This document shows, piece by piece, positions 46,816-54,088 of a stretch of DNA of 64,000 nt; the stretch's first letter is position 1, and every line of letters begins with the position of its first letter. The notes under the pieces were generated by a model. It saw only the letters and a program-made list of their open reading frames with translations. It searched no databases and was not told where the DNA came from. Where the stretch lies: assembly GCA_900473795.1 (NCBI GenBank), contig UCMT01000032.1, positions 48,482 through 112,481 on the forward strand, written 5' to 3'. Source of the DNA: Hyphomicrobiales bacterium (GTDB taxonomy: Bacteria; Pseudomonadota; Alphaproteobacteria; Rhizobiales; Rhizobiaceae). The translations under genes were made by a program, and so were the position numbers.

Positions 46816-48411
46816 ATGGAGTGGCTTGCGGGCAGGATCATGCTGTTGTCTGGCGCGCGCCGGGCGCTTGTCGCCTTTACCGCCGGACTGGTCGCCGTCC
46901 TCTCCCTGCCGCCTTTCGGTATCTTCGCCGCGCCGTTTCTGTCTTTCCCCGTTCTCGTCTGGCTCATAGACGGCGCTTCGGGCAATCCGGATCATGGGGC
47001 GCTGCGGCGTAGCCTTCCCGCATTCTTCGTCGGCTGGTGTTTTGGTTTCGGCTATTTCCTCGGTGGTCTCTGGTGGCTGGGCAATGCGCTGCTCGTCGAG
47101 GCCGACGAATTCGCCTGGGCCGTGCCGCTTGCCGTCGTCGGGCTGCCGGCCTTTCTTGCCTTCTTTTATGCTTTTGCGGCGGCGCTCGCCCGCCTTCTCT
47201 GGTCGGACGGCGTGGGTCGCATCGCCGCGCTCGCCTTCGCCTTCGGACTGTTCGAGTGGCTGCGCAGCTTCATCCTCACCGGCTTTCCCTGGAACGCAAT
47301 CGGCTATGCGGCCATGCCTGTGCCGCTGATGATGCAGTCGGCGGCGGTGATCGGCCTCGCCGGCGTCAACATGCTGGCCGTCTTTGTCTTTGCGTCGCCG
47401 GCCCTGATCGGTACCCGCAAGGGGCTACGGACGGGCCTGTGTCTTACCGCACTTCTCGTTGCAGCCCATTTCGGTTACGGATTTTACCGGCTGAACCAGC
47501 CGCTGCCTTTGCCTGCAGATCCGGCCGTCACCATCCGTCTCGTCCAGCCGCTGATCGATCAGTCCAAGAAGTTCGATGACAGCGAGCGGCGCGCGATCTT
47601 CGAGGAGCATCTCAAGCTTACCGAAGCGCCTGCGGAGAATGGCGGCAAGCGTCCGGACGTCGTGATCTGGCCGGAAACTGCCGTGCCGTTCATCCTGACC
47701 GAAAATCCGGATGCGCTCATCAGGATTTCCGATGTCCTGCAGGAGGGCCAGATCCTCATCGCCGGAGCGGTCCGGGCCGAGGATGCAGGGGCCGGCCAGC
47801 CGCCGCGCTATTACAATTCAATCTATGTGATCGACGATCGCGGCCAGATCGTAGGCGCTTCCGACAAGATGCACCTCGTGCCCTTCGGAGAGTACTTGCC
47901 GCTCGAAAGCCTGCTGGTGTCGGCCGGCTTGAACGCGATTGCAGCCGACATGCCCGGCGGCTTCTCGTCGGCAGCGACACGCTTGCTCCTCACCTTGCCG
48001 GGCGGCAAGACGCTTTACCCGCTGATTTGCTATGAGGCGATCTTCCCGCGGGAGATCGGCAATGATGCCCTGGCCGCGAATGCACTGCTGAATATCACCA
48101 ATGATGCCTGGTTCGGCAACACGCCTGGCCCCTACCAGCATTTCCAGCAGGCGCAGCTGCGCAGCGTCGAGACGGGCCTGCCGCTGATCCGCGATGCCAA
48201 TACCGGCGTATCGGCAATCGTCGATGCGCGCGGCGAGGTCGTCACCGGTTTTCCGTTCGGCACCCGCGGATTCGTGGACACAATCTTGCCGGGAAAGATT
48301 GCTCTGCCGATGACCCCACAGGAACAAGGCAGAAACGGGTTGTTGCTCGCAGGCCTCCTATTCGGCCTCGCGATTATTTCCCGCGCTAGTTTTATTTTCC
48401 GAGAGAATTGA
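46816..48411 (+). CDS. lnt: Apolipoprotein N-acyltransferase Lnt
   Basis: A 531-residue inner-membrane enzyme that adds the third acyl chain to lipoproteins. Six or more N-terminal helices precede a periplasmic nitrilase domain with the Glu of VIWPETAVPF, the Lys of GASDKMHLVPFGEYLP and the nucleophilic Cys of PLICYEAIFP. A final membrane helix (LLLAGLLFGLAIISRASFIF) ends the protein. The position behind the CorC-type gene is conserved. LspA, the preceding maturation step, is at 21663. Confidence 0.95.
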   Translation: MEWLAGRIMLLSGARRALVAFTAGLVAVLSLPPFGIFAAPFLSFPVLVWLIDGASGNPDHGALRRSLPAFFVGWCFGFGYFLGGLWWLGNALLVEADEFAWAVPLAVVGLPAFLAFFYAFAAALARLLWSDGVGRIAALAFAFGLFEWLRSFILTGFPWNAIGYAAMPVPLMMQSAAVIGLAGVNMLAVFVFASPALIGTRKGLRTGLCLTALLVAAHFGYGFYRLNQPLPLPADPAVTIRLVQPLIDQSKKFDDSERRAIFEEHLKLTEAPAENGGKRPDVVIWPETAVPFILTENPDALIRISDVLQEGQILIAGAVRAEDAGAGQPPRYYNSIYVIDDRGQIVGASDKMHLVPFGEYLPLESLLVSAGLNAIAADMPGGFSSAATRLLLTLPGGKTLYPLICYEAIFPREIGNDALAANALLNITNDAWFGNTPGPYQHFQQAQLRSVETGLPLIRDANTGVSAIVDARGEVVTGFPFGTRGFVDTILPGKIALPMTPQEQGRNGLLLAGLLFGLAIISRASFIFREN

Positions 48412-48567
48412 CCAAAAACCCCTAAAATTGCATAGTAGCTTCTACCAATGATCCTTACCTATGTTTCAGAGGGTTTCCGCCCGGCAGCACAACGTAGCGT
48501 GTGTAGTCAGCTCTCTGTAAGTGGCCAGGTTATGGGGCAACTGCAACTCGCTTATTAGGAAACCGTT

Positions 48568-48990
48568 ATGATAGAGAACAAGAAGAAGCCGAACCCGATC
48601 GACATCCATGTCGGTAGCCGGATTCGCCTTCGCCGCACCATGCTGGGCATGAGCCAGGAAAAGCTCGGTGAGAGCCTTGGGATCACCTTCCAGCAGATTC
48701 AGAAGTACGAAAAAGGGACCAACCGGGTCGGCGCAAGCCGTCTTCAGAACATTTCGAGCATTCTGAATGTTCCGGTATCCTTCTTCTTCGAAGACGCACC
48801 GGGCGAGAGTTCGTCCTCCGGTTCGTCAGGCCTGGCCGAAGCCTCCAGCTCGAACTATGTGGTTGATTTCCTGTCGTCTTCGGAAGGGCTTCAACTCAAC
48901 CGCGCCTTCGTCAAGATCGGCGATCCCAAGGTGCGCCGCAAGCTGGTAGACCTGGTCAAGGCCCTGGCAGTCGAAGCGGAAGCCGAATAA
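48568..48990 (+). CDS. praR: XRE/Cro-CI family transcriptional regulator, PraR-like
   Basis: A 140-residue helix-turn-helix protein. The HTH (residues about 16-70) reads GSRIRLRRTMLGMSQEKLGESLGITFQQIQKYEKGTNRVGASRL, followed by a serine/glycine-rich linker and an EGLQLNRAFVKIGDPKVRRKLVDLVK end. This is the layout of rhizobial PraR, which controls quorum sensing, adhesion and biofilm genes and lies next to metK in genomes I know. Ends in a strong terminator. The 156-base leader upstream carries CAACTGCAAC-type short repeats that could be autoregulatory. Confidence 0.82.
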   Translation: MIENKKKPNPIDIHVGSRIRLRRTMLGMSQEKLGESLGITFQQIQKYEKGTNRVGASRLQNISSILNVPVSFFFEDAPGESSSSGSSGLAEASSSNYVVDFLSSSEGLQLNRAFVKIGDPKVRRKLVDLVKALAVEAEAE

Positions 48991-49011
48991 GGCCGACGCG
49001 AGGCGAAACTG

Positions 49012-49043
49012 AAAAAAAGCGGCCGGATAGGGCCGCTTTTTTT
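49012..49043 (+). terminator. Rho-independent terminator after praR
   Basis: An A-run, stem GCGGCC (49019-49024) with GGCCGC (49031-49036), six-base loop and seven Ts. The A-run upstream makes it work on both strands. It separates praR from the metK leader. Confidence 0.93.
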
Positions 49044-49099
49044 GTGCCTGTGCAAGACAGGCAACGGCCCTGCTGGGCCGAGTGTTCATTGCCGCAAAT

Positions 49100-49165
49100 C
49101 CCGCTTAAACCCCCAAAAAGCGGGAAAAACGTTCCCATAACGCACATATAAAGATATATTTATGT
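49100..49165 (+). promoter_or_regulatory. Structured region and AT-rich palindrome upstream of metK
   Basis: Two features precede metK. A perfect 7-base-pair hairpin CCCGCTT/AAGCGGG (49100-49124) has the C/A-only loop AAACCCCCAAA. An imperfect 22-base palindrome ACATA...TATGT (49144-49165; 8 of 11 pairs complementary) is the most AT-rich patch nearby. The palindrome could be a regulator site or overlap the -10 region. No known SAM riboswitch consensus was recognised. Confidence 0.4.
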
Positions 49166-49241
49166 CCTTGTGTGCTTGTCTTTTGGTGGCATTATCACTA
49201 ACACGTTCGAAGCCGTTTTTTTCTTTGAGGGGACTTCCCGC

Positions 49242-50522
49242 ATGCGCGCAAACTACCTGTTTACGAGTGAGTCCGTGGCAGAAGGCCATCCGGACAAGGT
49301 CTGTGACCGAATCTCGGATGAAATCGTTGATCTTGTGTATCGTGAAGCTGCAAAAACGGGCGTTGACCCCTGGACGGTTCGCATCGCCTGCGAAACGCTG
49401 GCAACGACCAACCGGGTGGTTATCGCCGGCGAAGTCCGCGTGCCCGATACCCTGTTGAAGAAAGACAAGGACGGCAACGTCGTAAAGGATGCGGCGGGGC
49501 ATCCGCTGATCAATCCCGCGAAATTCAAGGCTGCCGCCCGCAAGGCGATCCGTGAGATCGGCTATGAACAGGCTGGCTTCCACTGGAAAACCGCAAAGAT
49601 CGATGTGCTGCTGCATCCCCAGTCCGCTGACATCGCCCAAGGCGTAGACAACGCTGCCGACAAGCAGGGCGACGAAGGTGCCGGCGACCAGGGCATCATG
49701 TTCGGCTATGCTTGCCGCGAAACCGCCGACCTCATGCCGGCGCCGATCTATTACTCGCACCGCATCCTGGCCCTGCTCGCAACTGCCCGCAAGGCAGGGC
49801 AGGGTGATGCCGGCCTGCTTGGTCCGGATGCAAAGAGCCAGGTCACCGTCCGGTATGTCGATGGCAAGCCGAGCGAAGTGACGTCGATCGTCCTGTCGAC
49901 GCAGCATCTCGACGGCAACTGGGACTCGGCCAAGGTTCGCGCCGTTGTCGAGCCCTATATCCGCGAAGCACTGCACGACATCGAAATCGCCGACGACTGC
50001 AACTGGTACATCAATCCGACGGGCAAATTCGTCATTGGCGGTCCTGACGGCGATGCGGGCCTGACCGGCCGCAAGATCATCGTTGATACCTATGGCGGCG
50101 CAGCTCCCCATGGCGGTGGCGCGTTCTCCGGTAAGGACACGACCAAGGTCGACCGCTCGGCGGCCTATGCCGCCCGCTATCTGGCCAAGAACGTCGTTGC
50201 CGCCGGCCTGTCCGATCGCTGCACGATCCAGATTTCCTACGCGATCGGCGTTGCCCAGCCGCTGTCGATCTATGTCGATCTGCATGGCACCGGCAAGGTG
50301 ACCGAGGATCAGGTCGAGCAGGCCATCCGCAAGACGATGGACCTGTCGCCGTCCGGTATCCGCCGCCACCTCGACCTCAACCGGCCGATCTACGCGAAGA
50401 CCTCCGCCTACGGCCATTTCGGCCGCAAGGCTGGCCGCGACGGCTCCTTCTCCTGGGAAAAGCTCGATCTGGTCAAGCCGCTCAAGGACGCCCTGAAAGA
50501 GGACACTCTGAAGGCCGCTTGA
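49242..50522 (+). CDS. metK: S-adenosylmethionine synthetase
   Basis: A 426-residue enzyme making SAM from methionine and ATP. Signature segments are [37 protein letters not shown] [37 protein letters not shown] and the phosphate loop [23 protein letters not shown]. The length of about 420 matches the alphaproteobacterial form. The ATG at 49242 has GAGGGGA at the proper distance; a GTG at 49170 adds an unrelated leader. It feeds the SAM-dependent enzymes of this window (miaB, hemW, trmB, TrmH-type). Confidence 0.97.
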   Translation: MRANYLFTSESVAEGHPDKVCDRISDEIVDLVYREAAKTGVDPWTVRIACETLATTNRVVIAGEVRVPDTLLKKDKDGNVVKDAAGHPLINPAKFKAAARKAIREIGYEQAGFHWKTAKIDVLLHPQSADIAQGVDNAADKQGDEGAGDQGIMFGYACRETADLMPAPIYYSHRILALLATARKAGQGDAGLLGPDAKSQVTVRYVDGKPSEVTSIVLSTQHLDGNWDSAKVRAVVEPYIREALHDIEIADDCNWYINPTGKFVIGGPDGDAGLTGRKIIVDTYGGAAPHGGGAFSGKDTTKVDRSAAYAARYLAKNVVAAGLSDRCTIQISYAIGVAQPLSIYVDLHGTGKVTEDQVEQAIRKTMDLSPSGIRRHLDLNRPIYAKTSAYGHFGRKAGRDGSFSWEKLDLVKPLKDALKEDTLKAA

Positions 50523-50561
50523 CCCGGCCTCTGGACGAGTGACGGAAGAAGACAGTAAAGA

Positions 50562-50595
50562 GCGGGTGTTTCCTTCTGGGAGGCACCCGCTTTTC
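50562..50595 (+). terminator. Terminator between metK and trmB
   Basis: GCGGGTG (50562-50568) pairs with CACCCGC (50584-50590), loop of 15 bases, followed by TTTTC. It lies 22 bases before the trmB start, so trmB may need readthrough or its own promoter. Confidence 0.75.
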
Positions 50596-50616
50596 TATCG
50601 CCGAGAGACCGCACGC

Positions 50617-51315
50617 ATGACCGAACAGCACCGCAGCCGCTCGACCGAAGCCTTCTTCGGACGCCGCAAGGGCAAGCCTTTGCGTGCGCTGCAGGCAACT
50701 CACCTCGAAACCGTGCTACCGCTTCTTCGGCTGGATCTGGCGGCGCCGGCGCCGTCGGACCTCAAGACGCTGTTCAGGCATCCTGTCGGCACGGTCAGGC
50801 TCGAGATCGGGTTCGGCGGCGGCGAACATCTGATCCATCGGGCCGTCGAAAGCCCGTCCACCGGCTTCATCGGCGTCGAGCCCTTCGTCAATTCCATGGC
50901 GAAGCTGGTCGGCCATATCGAGGAGCGGGGCGCTGAAAACATCCGCCTCCACGACGACGACGCGACGCAGGTGCTGGACTGGCTGCCGGAGGCTTCGATC
51001 GACCACATCGATCTGCTCTATCCGGATCCCTGGCCGAAGCGGAAGCACTGGAAGCGCCGTTTCGTCTCAAAGGTCAATCTCGATCGGTTTGCCCGCGTGC
51101 TGAAACCCGGCGGCGTGTTCTGCTTCGCCTCGGATATCGATACCTATGTCAACTGGACGCTGTTGCACTGCCGCGACCATGCGGCGTTCGACTGGACGGC
51201 GGAGAATGCAGCCGACTGGCTGACGCCCTATCCCGGTTGGCCGAGCACGCGCTACGAGGCCAAGGCGCGGCGGGAAGGGCGAAAGTCCGCCTATCTGACG
51301 TTCCGGCGGGTCTGA
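50617..51315 (+). CDS. trmB: tRNA (guanine-N7)-methyltransferase TrmB
   Basis: A 232-residue enzyme that methylates G46 of tRNA. It has the SAM-binding [15 protein letters not shown], the [14 protein letters not shown] strand, and the catalytic [20 protein letters not shown] that is diagnostic for the family. The ATG at 50617 gives the standard length; the longer frame from 50539 runs through the terminator hairpin. Confidence 0.96.
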   Translation: MTEQHRSRSTEAFFGRRKGKPLRALQATHLETVLPLLRLDLAAPAPSDLKTLFRHPVGTVRLEIGFGGGEHLIHRAVESPSTGFIGVEPFVNSMAKLVGHIEERGAENIRLHDDDATQVLDWLPEASIDHIDLLYPDPWPKRKHWKRRFVSKVNLDRFARVLKPGGVFCFASDIDTYVNWTLLHCRDHAAFDWTAENAADWLTPYPGWPSTRYEAKARREGRKSAYLTFRRV

Positions 51316-51324
51316 TCTTTCCGG

Positions 51325-51591
51325 TCAACGGACCCGAAACAAGCCGTTCTCGTAAACGACAAGTCCTTCCGTTGCATGGATACGCAGGTGGTGTGCGGCC
51401 TGCTTGCGGCATTTCTCGGAGAGGTTCATGCGTCGATTGCACCAGCGACGCCAGCCTGCATGCGAGAACGCCGCCTCAATTGCTTCGGTCAGGCCAATGC
51501 CATGAACTGTTCTAAGTTCTTTTATGGTCTGTGGCCAATCCGAGTGTAGTCGGAACATCCGGTCGGCGGTCTCCCATTTGGATTCTGACAT
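51325..51591 (-). CDS. Small conserved-looking protein of unknown function
   Basis: An 88-residue basic protein, the third gene of the ibpA-DUF1150 run, 18 bases after the DUF1150 stop. The ribosome site is weak. Residues 20-38 (QTIKELRTVHGIGLTEAIE) look like the helix-turn of the ribosomal L7/L12 C-terminal domain, but only by eye. Two cysteines and three tryptophan-rich positions (GWRRWCNRR) follow. Its end is nine bases from the convergent trmB end. I do not recognise the family; the codon pattern and operon position support a real gene. Confidence 0.6.
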   Translation of the reverse strand: MSESKWETADRMFRLHSDWPQTIKELRTVHGIGLTEAIEAAFSHAGWRRWCNRRMNLSEKCRKQAAHHLRIHATEGLVVYENGLFRVR

Positions 51592-51609
51592 CGACCACGA
51601 CGCAGTATT

Positions 51610-51867
51610 TCAGTGCAGGCTGACCGTCTTCAGGTCGTCTTCGGCCGCTTTGAAGAAGGTGCTGGAACGGTTGTCGGTCAGGAGGATCGGCGTGCCGTCG
51701 GCACCGAACAGGGCCCATAGGTCAAGGCCCGGATCCATGTCGGGGGCTTCCGGGAAGACGCGCGACACTTCGTCCGACCGCATCTTGCGGATATAGCCGA
51801 CTTCACCGGCGCCGAGATGCGCCAGATCGTTCTTCGACAGGGCTGTGCTGACGTGTTTCAATCCCAT
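51610..51867 (-). CDS. DUF1150 family protein
   Basis: An 85-residue protein. The segment DLWALFGADGTPILLTDNR and the MGLKHVS start are characteristic of the alphaproteobacterial DUF1150 family, which regularly follows a small heat-shock gene. The ATG at 51867 has ACGGAGT upstream; a frame to 51999 is rejected as it lacks a ribosome site. It lies 141 bases behind ibpA on the same strand, so it is probably a member of the heat-shock transcript. Function unknown. Confidence 0.82.
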   Translation of the reverse strand: MGLKHVSTALSKNDLAHLGAGEVGYIRKMRSDEVSRVFPEAPDMDPGLDLWALFGADGTPILLTDNRSSTFFKAAEDDLKTVSLH

Positions 51868-52008
51868 GAGACGTACTCCGTGGCTTTGCGGCACCTTCTG
51901 CCCTGAAAGGGCATGCTGGAACCGCAACTCATTGATTTTCTGCACGAAGTTCACGGCCGTCTTGGGTTGCCGGGAGCCTCGAAGCAGCCGGCAAAGCATG
52001 CCGGTATC

Positions 52009-52440
52009 CTACTCTGGGACTAAAATATTAATTTTCTTTACCATGCGGACGGGTTCCGGCCGGATGAGGTCGACGGACAGCAGGCCGTTCTTCAATTCCG
52101 CCTTGGAAACCAGCATGCCGTCGGCAAGCACGAACATCCGCTGAAACTGGCGCGCCGCGATGCCGCGGTGCAGGTAATCGCGCTCTCCGGTTTCGGACTG
52201 GCGGCCGCGGATGATCAGCTGGTTTTCCTCGGTCGTCACGTCGAGATCGTCTTCGGAGAAGCCGGCAACCGCCAGCGTGATCCGCAGACGCTCCTGCTCG
52301 CCGGACGATTCGTCTCCGCGGATGCGCTCGATATTGTAAGGAGGGTAGCCATCATTGCCCTTGGCGATCCGCTCAAGGGTCTTTTCCATGGCATCGAACC
52401 CGAGCAGCAGCGGGCTCGTAAAAGGCGTAATCCGGGTCAT
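52009..52440 (-). CDS. ibpA: Small heat-shock protein (Hsp20/IbpA)
   Basis: A 143-residue ATP-independent holdase. The alpha-crystallin domain (about residues 30-125) begins YPPYNIERI and contains LRITLAVAGFSEDDLDVTTEENQLIIRGRQ and the conserved AELKNGLLSVDL. The N-terminal MTRITPFTSPLLLGFDAMEKTLERI is typical of rhizobial class A Hsp20s. The ATG at 52440 is preceded by AAGGAC, which is itself part of a hairpin resembling a ROSE thermosensor; a heat-shock-type promoter lies just upstream. Confidence 0.95.
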   Translation of the reverse strand: MTRITPFTSPLLLGFDAMEKTLERIAKGNDGYPPYNIERIRGDESSGEQERLRITLAVAGFSEDDLDVTTEENQLIIRGRQSETGERDYLHRGIAARQFQRMFVLADGMLVSKAELKNGLLSVDLIRPEPVRMVKKINILVPE

Positions 52441-52497
52441 ACAGTAGTCCTTGGCTCTCAAGCGACCGTTTGCGGACCCGCGAGGCGGCATCCACGA
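52441..52497 (-). promoter_or_regulatory. ROSE-like RNA thermometer in the ibpA leader
   Basis: The minus-strand leader contains GGTCGCTT (52460-52467) facing AAGGACT (52446-52452) across a seven-base loop. This pairs as G-U, G-C, U-A, C-G, a bulged G, C-G, U-A, U-A and buries the Shine-Dalgarno sequence. A TCGCT/AAGGA pairing with a bulged G is the defining feature of ROSE elements before rhizobial small heat-shock genes. A CCGC/GCGG mini-hairpin lies on its 5' side. Melting at high temperature would free the ribosome site. Confidence 0.75.
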
Positions 52498-52503
52498 AGT
52501 AGA

Positions 52504-52526
52504 ATATGGTAGCTGTGCGCAGCAAG
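52504..52526 (-). promoter_or_regulatory. Putative RpoH (sigma-32) promoter for ibpA
   Basis: On the minus strand CTTGCT (52521-52526), an 11-base spacer and CCATAT (52504-52509) resemble the rhizobial RpoH consensus (CTTGAA - 12ish - CCATNT). It would start transcription about 55-60 bases before the ibpA ATG, leaving exactly the thermometer-containing leader. Confidence 0.55.
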
Positions 52527-52593
52527 CGCAAGACGCTTGCGCCGGGCAAGCAGGCAAATCATAGTCCGCTCGCTGATTTGGAAGGAGACTCGC

Positions 52594-53538
52594 ATGACCG
52601 CGCCGAGAAAGATCATCATCGATACAGATCCGGGGCAGGACGATGCCGCCGCGATCATGCTGGCGCTCGGCAGCCCGGACGAACTCGACGTGCTCGGCAT
52701 CACGGCCGTGGCCGGCAATGTTCCCGTTGCACTCACGTCCCGCAACGTCCGGGTCATCTGCGAACTTTGCGGCCGTCGCGATGTGAAGGTGTTCGCCGGC
52801 GCCGACAGGCCGCTTTTCCGCCAGCTCGTGACCGCCGAACATGTACATGGCAAGACCGGCCTCGACGGACCCGTGGTCGACGAACCGACCATGCCGCTGC
52901 AGCCGCAGCATGCGGTGGATTTCATCATCGAGACGTTGCTTGCCGAGGAGCCCGGCACCGTCACGCTCTGCACTCTGGGGGCGCTCACCAACATCGCCCT
53001 GGCGCTGAACAAGGCTCCTGAAATCGCGCCGCGTGTGCGCGAACTCGTGATGATGGGCGGCGGCTTCTTCGAGGGCGGCAACATCACGCCATCAGCAGAA
53101 TTCAACATCTACGTCGATCCGGATGCCGCCGAGATCGTCTTCAAGTCCGGCATCCCGATCGTCATGATGCCGCTCGATGTCACCCACCGGGTGCTGACCT
53201 ACAAGGCCCGCGTCGAAAGGATCAAGGCGATCGGCTCGCCGGCTGCCGTCGCCATGGCCGAGATGCTGGAATTCTTCGAACGCTTCGATGTCGAAAAATA
53301 CGGCTCCGATGGCGGCCCGCTGCACGATCCGACCGTCATCGCCTATCTCCTGCGCCCGGACCTGTTCAAGGGCCGCGATTGCAATGTCGAGATCGAGACG
53401 AAATCGGACCTGACGGTCGGTATGACCGTGGTCGACTGGTGGCAGGTGACCGGCCGCAAGCACAATGCCAAGGTCATGCGCGAGATCGACGATCAGGGCT
53501 TCTTCGACCTTTTGACAGAGCGTTTGGCGCGGCTCTAA
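52594..53538 (+). CDS. Inosine-uridine preferring nucleoside hydrolase family protein
   Basis: A 314-residue ribohydrolase that splits nucleosides into base and ribose. The calcium-binding signature DTDPGQDDAAA is at residues 10-20, TLGALTNIALAL and MMGGGFFEGGNITPSAEFNIYVDPDAAEIVF follow, and the catalytic His is in LHDPTVIAYLL. The start at 52594 has a good AAGGAGAC. Divergent from ibpA. A ribokinase gene (56738) could use the ribose released. Confidence 0.94.
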   Translation: MTAPRKIIIDTDPGQDDAAAIMLALGSPDELDVLGITAVAGNVPVALTSRNVRVICELCGRRDVKVFAGADRPLFRQLVTAEHVHGKTGLDGPVVDEPTMPLQPQHAVDFIIETLLAEEPGTVTLCTLGALTNIALALNKAPEIAPRVRELVMMGGGFFEGGNITPSAEFNIYVDPDAAEIVFKSGIPIVMMPLDVTHRVLTYKARVERIKAIGSPAAVAMAEMLEFFERFDVEKYGSDGGPLHDPTVIAYLLRPDLFKGRDCNVEIETKSDLTVGMTVVDWWQVTGRKHNAKVMREIDDQGFFDLLTERLARL

Positions 53539-53574
53539 AGTCCTGAACGGCTATTCCCTGCATTGGCATACACT

Positions 53575-53596
53575 GACGGCGCCGTAGGGCGCCGTC
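53575..53596. terminator. Hairpin between convergent genes
   Basis: GACGGCGCC (53575-53583) and GGCGCCGTC (53588-53596) form a perfect 9-base-pair stem with a 4-base loop, but no long U-run follows. It lies between the stops of the nucleoside hydrolase and the small repeat protein, so it may serve both. Confidence 0.6.
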
Positions 53597-53634
53597 CTTG
53601 CGTTTGCCTCAGCTCTTGGGGCGCGTGGCCCAGC

Positions 53635-53889
53635 CTATTGCTGGGTTGTCGTGCCGGTTGCCGGTGTGCCCGTCGCCGGTGTGTCGGTTGCCGGCTTTTC
53701 CGTCGAAGGGGTTTCGACAGCTGGCACGTTCACATTCACATCGGTTTGGCTACCGCCGCCGTTGATGTCGATAACGCCGGTAAACATCAGCAATGCGCCG
53801 ATGACGACAAGCGCCAGAATGACCGCCACGGCCCATCCGGCATTTCCGCCACCGCCTGTGTTGATAACGGTTGGTTCACGATCAGCCAT
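53635..53889 (-). CDS. Small single-pass membrane protein with Pro/Thr pentapeptide repeats
   Basis: An 84-residue protein. A short cytoplasmic N-terminus (MADREPTVINTGGGGNAG) is followed by one membrane helix (WAVAVILALVVIGALLMF) and a C-terminal tail. The tail contains five consecutive P-X-X-X-X pentapeptides from PAVET to PATGT. The start at 53889 has an excellent GGAGGAG. Similar small proteins occur in rhizobia without known function; the tail is probably periplasmic and unstructured. Confidence 0.7.
   Translation of the reverse strand: MADREPTVINTGGGGNAGWAVAVILALVVIGALLMFTGVIDINGGGSQTDVNVNVPAVETPSTEKPATDTPATGTPATGTTTQQ
53651..53725. repeat. Five tandem 15-base units in coding sequence
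   Basis: Units begin at 53651, 53666, 53681, 53696 and 53711. The first three are nearly identical (GTGCCGGTTGCCGGT type); the last two have drifted. Each encodes one Pro-X-X-X-X pentapeptide. Copy number could vary by slippage. Confidence 0.8.
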
Positions 53890-54031
53890 CTCGGCTCCTC
53901 CGGGTTGATATTGCAGCTTGAACGCAGAAGTGACGCGGAAGTTCCCCCATAGGTTGGCGGTGGTCATCCGGCGAAGCAAATTGCTGGCGATGGGGGCGCT
54001 GGCGGCAATGACATGCCCGCGGACCAAACAG

Positions 54032-54056
54032 AAACGGCGCCACGCGGGCGCCGTTT
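54032..54056 (-). terminator. Terminator downstream of the chemoreceptor
   Basis: AAACGGCGCC (54032-54041) and GGCGCCGTTT (54047-54056) give a 10-base-pair stem. On the minus strand it follows the chemoreceptor stop by 32 bases and is succeeded by a mixed U-rich tract. Confidence 0.7.
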
Positions 54057-54088
54057 GCATGGGTGGTTGTTGCAGGCAGCCCTGCGGC

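Noticed and set aside
49100..49130. SAM-II riboswitch before metK
   Set aside because: A TTAAAC and an AAAAAG occur in the hairpin loop region as in SAM-II RNAs, but the required 5' stem and pseudoknot partner are missing.
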